Notes under the pieces: generated by a model
Database searches by the model: none
What the model was told of the DNA's origin: nothing
What the model saw: only the letters and a program-made list of their open reading frames with translations
Position numbers and translations under genes: made by a program
In this document: positions 58,833 to 64,000 of the stretch, piece by piece
Layout of the letters: the number at the start of each line of letters is the position of its first letter
Position numbering within the stretch: the first letter of the stretch is position 1
From: Pseudalgibacter alginicilyticus
GTDB taxonomy: Bacteria; Bacteroidota; Bacteroidia; Flavobacteriales; Flavobacteriaceae
DNA: 64,000 bases
Reading direction: 5' to 3'
Assembly (NCBI RefSeq): GCF_001310225.1
Contig: NZ_CP012898.1
Span: 1,984,001 to 2,048,000 of the forward strand

Positions 58833-60419
58833 TTAATTAATGCCATGCATCATTTTCTTTAATTTTGGATTCAATACTATCAAAATTACCGCTGCAATCA
58901 TAGGTATAGCTGCAATAATTAAGAAAAATGTAGACAAGGAATACGTCTCTGATATTTTATCAATATAAGATCCCGTCATTCCTGCTATAAAATTAGCTAT
59001 AGCTGAAGCTGTAAACCAGAGCCCGAATAACAATCCTGCTAATCGTTTGGGAGATAATTTAGACACGTAGGACAGCCCAACTGGTGATAAGCACAACTCC
59101 CCAGTAGTATGAAAAAAATAGGCTAAAATCAACCAAATCATACTAACTGATGCCTCTTTTGCCCCTTGAGGAATACTACTTGATCCTAATGATAAAACTA
59201 AAAATCCAGCTCCTACTAAAGTCAAACCCATTGCAAATTTAATTGGTCCGGAAGGATTCCATACCTTTTCCCACATTTTACTAAAGGACGAAGCTAATGC
59301 AATTATAAAAAAGGAATTTAGTATCTGAAACCAAGAAACAGTTACTTCTGTTTGCTCTAGACTAAATTCACGATAAACTTTCCACCCACCTAAAATCCAG
59401 ATAATAACAAAAGAAACAGATGTGAATATAATTGTTAATGGGTATTCATTGTAAATTTTCTTTCCTAAACCGTAAAGCACCCATGTAACAATTAAAATAG
59501 GAAAAATAGTTAAAATTGCATCTATCCATTTAAAAATAGTGCCTGCATTTCCTTCTAAAATTCTTTGTGTATAATTTTTAGCAAACACTGTCATAGACCC
59601 ACCTGCCTGTTCAAAGGCAAAAAAGAAAAAAATACTGGCAACCATTAATACACCCACAACGACTAATCGATCTCGTACAATATGAGCAGGGATCTCTTCA
59701 TCTTCTGTTGCTTCTACAATTTCATCTACCTCTATAACAATTTGTTTTTTTGGCTGTTCTCCTATAACACCAAATATATTACGCCCAAAATAGAATTGTA
59801 ACATACCGAATAACATAAATACACCTGCCAATCCAAATCCATAATGCCATCCCACTTTTTCACCTATATAACCACAAAGTAACATTCCTAAAAATGCACC
59901 TGCATTAATACCCATATAAAAAATAGTGTAACCTGCATCTTTTTTTGAACTTGAATCAGGATAAAGATTACCTACCATTGAAGAAATATTTGGTTTAAAC
60001 AAACCATTTCCTAAAATCATAAATACCAAACCTATATAAAAAAAAGTAGGACTAATCGTCTCAAATGCCATAGCTGCATGACCTAAAGTCATAATTAAAG
60101 CCCCTAATAATATGGCCTTTCTAAATCCTGTAAATTTATCTGCTATGAGCCCTCCAACAAGTGGTGTTAAATAAACCAAACCTGTATACCAAGCATACAA
60201 CTGCATAGCATCTGCATTTGTCCATTCCCAGCCTCCTTTTCCTATTTCTGTAATTAAAAAAACAGTCAATAACGCTCGCATTCCATAATAACTAAAACGC
60301 TCCCACATTTCTGTAAAAAACAAAACAAATAACCCAGCAGGATGCCCCATTAGCATTTTATTATCAACTCCTTGTTTTTTTAGGTGTGCTGTTAGAGCTA
60401 AATCTTTTTCTTGATTCAT
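58833..60419 (-). CDS. Proton-dependent oligopeptide transporter (POT/PTR2), copy 2
   Basis: The 528-residue protein shares with copy 1 the FFTEMWERFSYYGMRALL motif (about 33-50), GGLIADKFTGFR (about 98-109) and a FKPNISSMVGNLY loop, and lacks copy 1's longest insert. The FFFFAFEQAGGSM segment corresponds to copy 1's FFAFFEQSLGSM. It is 38 bp upstream of copy 1 and 14 bp downstream of the peptidase gene in transcription order, so all three may be one unit. Tandem copies suggest different affinities or substrates. The central loop is acidic (VDEIVEATEDEEIP). Confidence 0.95.
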   Translation of the reverse strand: MNQEKDLALTAHLKKQGVDNKMLMGHPAGLFVLFFTEMWERFSYYGMRALLTVFLITEIGKGGWEWTNADAMQLYAWYTGLVYLTPLVGGLIADKFTGFRKAILLGALIMTLGHAAMAFETISPTFFYIGLVFMILGNGLFKPNISSMVGNLYPDSSSKKDAGYTIFYMGINAGAFLGMLLCGYIGEKVGWHYGFGLAGVFMLFGMLQFYFGRNIFGVIGEQPKKQIVIEVDEIVEATEDEEIPAHIVRDRLVVVGVLMVASIFFFFAFEQAGGSMTVFAKNYTQRILEGNAGTIFKWIDAILTIFPILIVTWVLYGLGKKIYNEYPLTIIFTSVSFVIIWILGGWKVYREFSLEQTEVTVSWFQILNSFFIIALASSFSKMWEKVWNPSGPIKFAMGLTLVGAGFLVLSLGSSSIPQGAKEASVSMIWLILAYFFHTTGELCLSPVGLSYVSKLSPKRLAGLLFGLWFTASAIANFIAGMTGSYIDKISETYSLSTFFLIIAAIPMIAAVILIVLNPKLKKMMHGIN

Positions 60420-60433
60420 AAACTTATTTCTTT

Positions 60434-62608
60434 TTATAGGTTATTTATTATAAATTCAGTCATTTTTTTATATAGATGTAATCTAGTGTTACCTCCGTAA
60501 ATACCATGGTTTTTGTCAGGATAAATGGCCCAATCGAATTGCTTATCGGCTTGAATTAAAGCCTCAACCAATCGCATGGTGTTTTGTACATGCACATTAT
60601 CATCTGCAGAACCATGCAGCAAAAGAAAATCACCTTTTAATTTATCAACATGATTTATTGGAGAATTATAGTCATAACCATTTGCATTTTCTTGTGGTGT
60701 TGTCATATAACGTTCCGTATAAATTGTATCGTAAAAACGCCAACTTGTTACGGGTGCCACAGCTATGGCCATTGAAAACACGTCATTACCCTTAAACAAA
60801 CAATTACTACTCATAAAACCACCATAACTCCACCCCCAAATACCTATTCTTCCAGCATCAATATAAGGCAAATTACCTATTTGTTTTGCTGCTTCTATTT
60901 GGTCTTCAACTTCATACTTACCCAATTCTTTTTGTGTAACTTTTTTAAAATCAGCACCTTTAAAACCCGTTCCGCGGCCATCAACACAAATAACAATATA
61001 GCCTCTAGCTGCTAAAAACTGATACCAATAATCATTTGTACCATTCCAACTATTGGAAACATATTGCGAACCAGGGCCTGAATATTGAGTCATAAACAAC
61101 GGATACTGTTTTGATGAATCAAAATCAGCAGGTTTTATCATCCACATATTCAGATCATTGCCATTAACAGCAATGGTACTAAATTCCTTTTCAGATAGTT
61201 TATAATTTGATAGTTTATTGGACAGTGATTGATTATCCTTAATCACTCTTATTACTTTTCCAGAAGCAGCATCATTCAAAGTGTATTTTGGAGGTGTTGA
61301 TGCGTTTGAAAATGTATTTATAAAATATGAAAAATCAGCACTAAAATCAGCATCATTTGTCCCATTGAGATTTGAAAGTCTAGTTTTTTTCTTCCCATTT
61401 AATTTTATAGAATATACATCTCTATTTATAGACCCATTTTCAACCGATTGGTAAAAAACAGAATTCGTTTTATCATTATACCCGTAGTAATCTGTCACTT
61501 CCCAATTACCGTTAGTTACTTGATTTATTAATTCCCCATTGCTATTATAATGATAAATATGATTATACCCATCTTTTTCACTGGTCCAAATAAAGCTATT
61601 ATCTTTTAAAAACGTTAAATTGTCCGTTACATCAATATAAGCTTTATCTGTTTCAGCTAACACTAAATTAGAAGAGTTACTTTTAGCATTTATCATCCAC
61701 AAATCTAATTCGTTTTGATGTCTATTCATAAACTGAGCACTCAGGATGTCAGAATTGTTTGTCCACTTAATTCGTGGAATATAGAAATCATTATAACTTT
61801 TACCAACCTTAACCTCTGCTGTTTCATTTGTTTCTATATCGTATATATGGAGCGAAACAACTGAGTTTTGTTCTCCTGCTTTGGGGTACTTAAATACTTG
61901 TTGAGTTTGATAAAGATCTGTTCCATATACATCCATTGAAAATTCGGGCACATTGGTCTCATCAAATCTGATATAAGCTATTTTATTACTATCAGCATTC
62001 CAATCAAAAGCACGAACAAAAGCAAATTCTTCTTCGTAAACCCAATCAGTTATACCATTTATTATTTTATTCTTTTCACCATCAAAAGTAACTTGCGTGG
62101 TTTTACCAGAGTTTAAATCCTTTATAAATAAATTATTATTTAAAACAAATGCTACTTTATTTCCGTTTGGTGAAAAAGTTGGCTCCTGAATTTTTTCTTC
62201 AGAAATTAAGGTTAATGACTTGTCAAGAATATTATAAACATAATAATCCCCTAATGATGAACGCCGATAAATAGGCTCTTGATTAGTTACTAAAATAATT
62301 TTTTGCTCATCATTACTAAAATTATAATCTGAAAAATAAGCCATTTCGTCCAAATTTGAAGAACTTACCAGCGTTTTTACTTTTTGGAGCGTATTATAGT
62401 CATACAGATCAATAGAAGTACTTCTTGAAGCTCTATCAAAATTCAAAACCGCATATTGTTGCCCATTTGACATGGAGTGTAAAGCATCCATTCCATCTGT
62501 CCTAAATTCACCATTCCATATAGCTTCTAAGCTAATAACCTCTGTTTGAGCCGTTAAAATAGATGTAAAAAAAAGAAGAATGTAAAAGGAGTATTTTTGG
62601 TATTTCAT
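60434..62608 (-). CDS. Dipeptidyl-peptidase IV-like S9 peptidase
   Basis: The 724-residue protein has a signal peptide (about 1-21), an N-terminal beta-propeller (DPPIV_N, about 35-460) and a C-terminal prolyl-oligopeptidase domain with the triad S594 (GWSYGGF), D670 (SADDNVH) and H701 (DKNHGIY). The propeller carries the Glu-Glu motif (YEEEFAFVRAF, about 190-200) that selects a free N-terminus in DPP-IV. It releases X-Pro or X-Ala dipeptides in the periplasm. The products would suit the two POT transporters 14 bp and 1.6 kb downstream. The three genes form a peptide-use operon. Confidence 0.96.
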   Translation of the reverse strand: MKYQKYSFYILLFFTSILTAQTEVISLEAIWNGEFRTDGMDALHSMSNGQQYAVLNFDRASRSTSIDLYDYNTLQKVKTLVSSSNLDEMAYFSDYNFSNDEQKIILVTNQEPIYRRSSLGDYYVYNILDKSLTLISEEKIQEPTFSPNGNKVAFVLNNNLFIKDLNSGKTTQVTFDGEKNKIINGITDWVYEEEFAFVRAFDWNADSNKIAYIRFDETNVPEFSMDVYGTDLYQTQQVFKYPKAGEQNSVVSLHIYDIETNETAEVKVGKSYNDFYIPRIKWTNNSDILSAQFMNRHQNELDLWMINAKSNSSNLVLAETDKAYIDVTDNLTFLKDNSFIWTSEKDGYNHIYHYNSNGELINQVTNGNWEVTDYYGYNDKTNSVFYQSVENGSINRDVYSIKLNGKKKTRLSNLNGTNDADFSADFSYFINTFSNASTPPKYTLNDAASGKVIRVIKDNQSLSNKLSNYKLSEKEFSTIAVNGNDLNMWMIKPADFDSSKQYPLFMTQYSGPGSQYVSNSWNGTNDYWYQFLAARGYIVICVDGRGTGFKGADFKKVTQKELGKYEVEDQIEAAKQIGNLPYIDAGRIGIWGWSYGGFMSSNCLFKGNDVFSMAIAVAPVTSWRFYDTIYTERYMTTPQENANGYDYNSPINHVDKLKGDFLLLHGSADDNVHVQNTMRLVEALIQADKQFDWAIYPDKNHGIYGGNTRLHLYKKMTEFIINNL

Positions 62609-62740
62609 TAAAAACTTTTATTTCAAAAAAATAAATCTTGTATATTAAAAACAAGATAAACATTAAGATTTTTAAAGGCTAAATATACATATTTTAAATA
62701 TATTAAAAACCTCTAAATTCAAATCAAAACAAGTTTATAG

Positions 62741-62748
62741 TATCTTTG
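62741..62748 (+). promoter_or_regulatory. -7 box (TATCTTTG) of the HMG-CoA reductase gene
   Basis: TATCTTTG is a perfect TAnnTTTG match 24 bp before the HMG-CoA reductase ATG at 62773. No TTG is seen at the expected distance upstream. Confidence 0.6.
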
Positions 62749-62772
62749 CTCATCAAAAAAACTTTTAAATTA

Positions 62773-64000
62773 ATGAGCGCTTCTATCTCTGGATTTTCCA
62801 AACTTTCAAAAACTAAAAAAATCGACTGGATTGTTGATACTTACTTTTCAAATTCTGAAGACGCAAAAAGTATATTAAAACAATATTGGAACAATGATGT
62901 TAAACTCCAGCAACTACATGACGAGTTTATTGAAAACACCATTTCAAATTACTATTTGCCGTTTGGAGTAGCTCCAAATTTTTTAATCAATAAAAAAATA
63001 TACACCATTCCTATGGCCATAGAAGAGAGTTCTGTGGTGGCTGCTGCCAGTAAAGCTGCTAAATTTTGGATGGACAGAGGAGGTTTTAAAACCAAAGTCA
63101 TTTCTACAACTAAAATCGGTCAAGTACATTTTATGTTTTATGGGAATGTTGATAAACTAAAAAAATTTTTCAAGACTGTTAAACCCAAACTTATTAAAGA
63201 CGTTGCTTCCATTACTAAAAACATGGAAAAACGCGGTGGTGGTATTATTGATATTGAACTTCGGGACAAAACAAAAGACATTAATGGATATTACCAATTA
63301 CATGTGTCATTTGAAACCTTAGATGCCATGGGCGCAAATTTTATCAACTCCTGTTTAGAGCAATTTGCTAAAACATTTAAAAATGAAGGATTACTATTTG
63401 ATGGTTTTTCTGAAGAAGAAAAAAACATTAAAATTGTTATGAGTATTTTATCAAACTATGTTCCCGATTGTTTGGTACGCGCTGAGGTAAGTTGTAAAGT
63501 AGAAGACTTAAATGAAGATAAAAACATAACCGCTGAAGAATATGCCTCTAAATTTATTCAGGCTGTTAATATTGCCGAAGTTGAACCTTATCGTGCCGTT
63601 ACTCATAATAAAGGCATTATGAATGGCATTGACGCCGTAGTATTAGCCACTGGAAATGATTTTAGAGCTATAGAAGCAGGCGTACATGCCTATGCCTCCA
63701 GACATGGAAAATACAGTAGTTTATCACATGCGAAAGTAGAAAATGGCATCTTTACATTTTGGATGGAAATTCCATTGGCTTTAGGAACTGTGGGAGGGCT
63801 TACAGGCTTACACCCGTTAGTAAAACTGGCATTGGAATTGCTACACCATCCATCTGCCAAGGAATTGATGCAAATTGTAGCAGTAGCAGGATTGGCACAA
63901 AATTTTGCAGCCTTACGCTCCCTTACTACCACAGGTATTCAAGAAGGACATATGAAAATGCATTTGATGAATATTTTAAATCAACTTGAAGCTAATAATG
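62773..64000 (+). CDS. Hydroxymethylglutaryl-CoA reductase, class II (3' truncated by window)
   Basis: The frame runs from the ATG at 62773 to the window edge, giving 409 codons of a gene expected to have about 430-440. It has the ENTISNYYLPFGVAPNFLIN motif with catalytic E54, MAIEESSVVAAASKAAKFW (about 76-94), K280 in HNKGIMNGI, D296 in GNDFRAIEAG, and the late LAQNFAALRSLTTTGIQEGH with H393. These are the class II HMG-CoA reductase residues. The class II type also covers the degradative enzymes, but in Flavobacteriia it serves mevalonate synthesis for isoprenoids. The short leader starts at a perfect -7 box. Confidence 0.95.
   Translation, partial: MSASISGFSKLSKTKKIDWIVDTYFSNSEDAKSILKQYWNNDVKLQQLHDEFIENTISNYYLPFGVAPNFLINKKIYTIPMAIEESSVVAAASKAAKFWMDRGGFKTKVISTTKIGQVHFMFYGNVDKLKKFFKTVKPKLIKDVASITKNMEKRGGGIIDIELRDKTKDINGYYQLHVSFETLDAMGANFINSCLEQFAKTFKNEGLLFDGFSEEEKNIKIVMSILSNYVPDCLVRAEVSCKVEDLNEDKNITAEEYASKFIQAVNIAEVEPYRAVTHNKGIMNGIDAVVLATGNDFRAIEAGVHAYASRHGKYSSLSHAKVENGIFTFWMEIPLALGTVGGLTGLHPLVKLALELLHHPSAKELMQIVAVAGLAQNFAALRSLTTTGIQEGHMKMHLMNILNQLEANN

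Noticed and set aside
63690-63989. Open frames on both strands inside 63690-63989
   Set aside because: They overlap the HMG-CoA reductase frame, which carries all catalytic motifs and has no stop to the window edge; the others are antisense or out-of-frame shadows.

Overview
The window is chromosomal DNA from a low-GC member of the Bacteroidota, almost certainly family Flavobacteriaceae. Signs are the strong A+T bias, promoter -7 boxes of the TAnnTTTG type (TATCTTTG occurs several times), TonB receptors with a carboxypeptidase-regulatory-like N-terminus, a GLPGLI protein, a class II HMG-CoA reductase (mevalonate route) and FtsZ/MraY/FtsI variants typical of that family. No complete phage, insertion sequence, CRISPR array or defence locus is visible.

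Layout. 1-4115: end of a Cu+ P-type ATPase, a TonB receptor, a small secreted metal-binding (HMA) protein and a TPR protein, together a copper-handling group. 4118-7197: rsmG, a membrane fatty-acid desaturase, an aspartate-type aminotransferase. 7367-17073: a long, almost unidirectional stress island with Dps, CsbD, an AI-2E-type permease, an AraC/response-regulator/CHASE3-kinase signalling operon, then lipoproteins, small membrane proteins, a YtxH/holin-like pair, an outer-membrane barrel, a PA2169-type four-helix protein and a DUF1328 protein. A palindromic terminator separates it from tRNA-Tyr. 17352-20971: TonB receptor plus GLPGLI protein. 21175-28797: deoxynucleoside kinase, App1-like phosphatase-domain protein, membrane pyrophosphatase, rpe, two CBS proteins under identical Crp/Fnr-like palindromes, and an MtfA-like peptidase.

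28898-29622 is a small scar: a phage-repressor-like gene lies between tRNA-Arg and an imperfect copy of the tRNA 3' end, looking like a relict tRNA-integrated element.

29653-46126 holds yqeY and a full division and cell-wall (dcw) cluster on the minus strand, transcribed mraZ-rsmH-ftsL-ftsI-murE-mraY-murD-ftsW-murG-murC-ftsQ-ftsA-ftsZ. It starts at a promoter carrying three 10-bp-spaced MraZ-type boxes and ends in a strong terminator after ftsZ. 46426-56341: alpha/beta hydrolase, engB, a lone Opp/Dpp-type permease, a tail-specific protease, surE, lpxB, an NlpC/P60 hydrolase and ComEC. 56350-62608: a thioredoxin-like protein and a peptide-uptake/digestion group (two POT transporters and a DPP-IV-like peptidase). 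The window ends inside an HMG-CoA reductase gene.

Most of the window is core flavobacterial housekeeping. The most unusual parts are the stress island with its unresolved signalling output and shared TGTAACA-type promoters, the tRNA-Arg scar with a repressor-like gene, the twin CBS palindromes and the MraZ operator. I did not find a clear new defence or mobile system, and all functional assignments rest on motif recognition without database searches.
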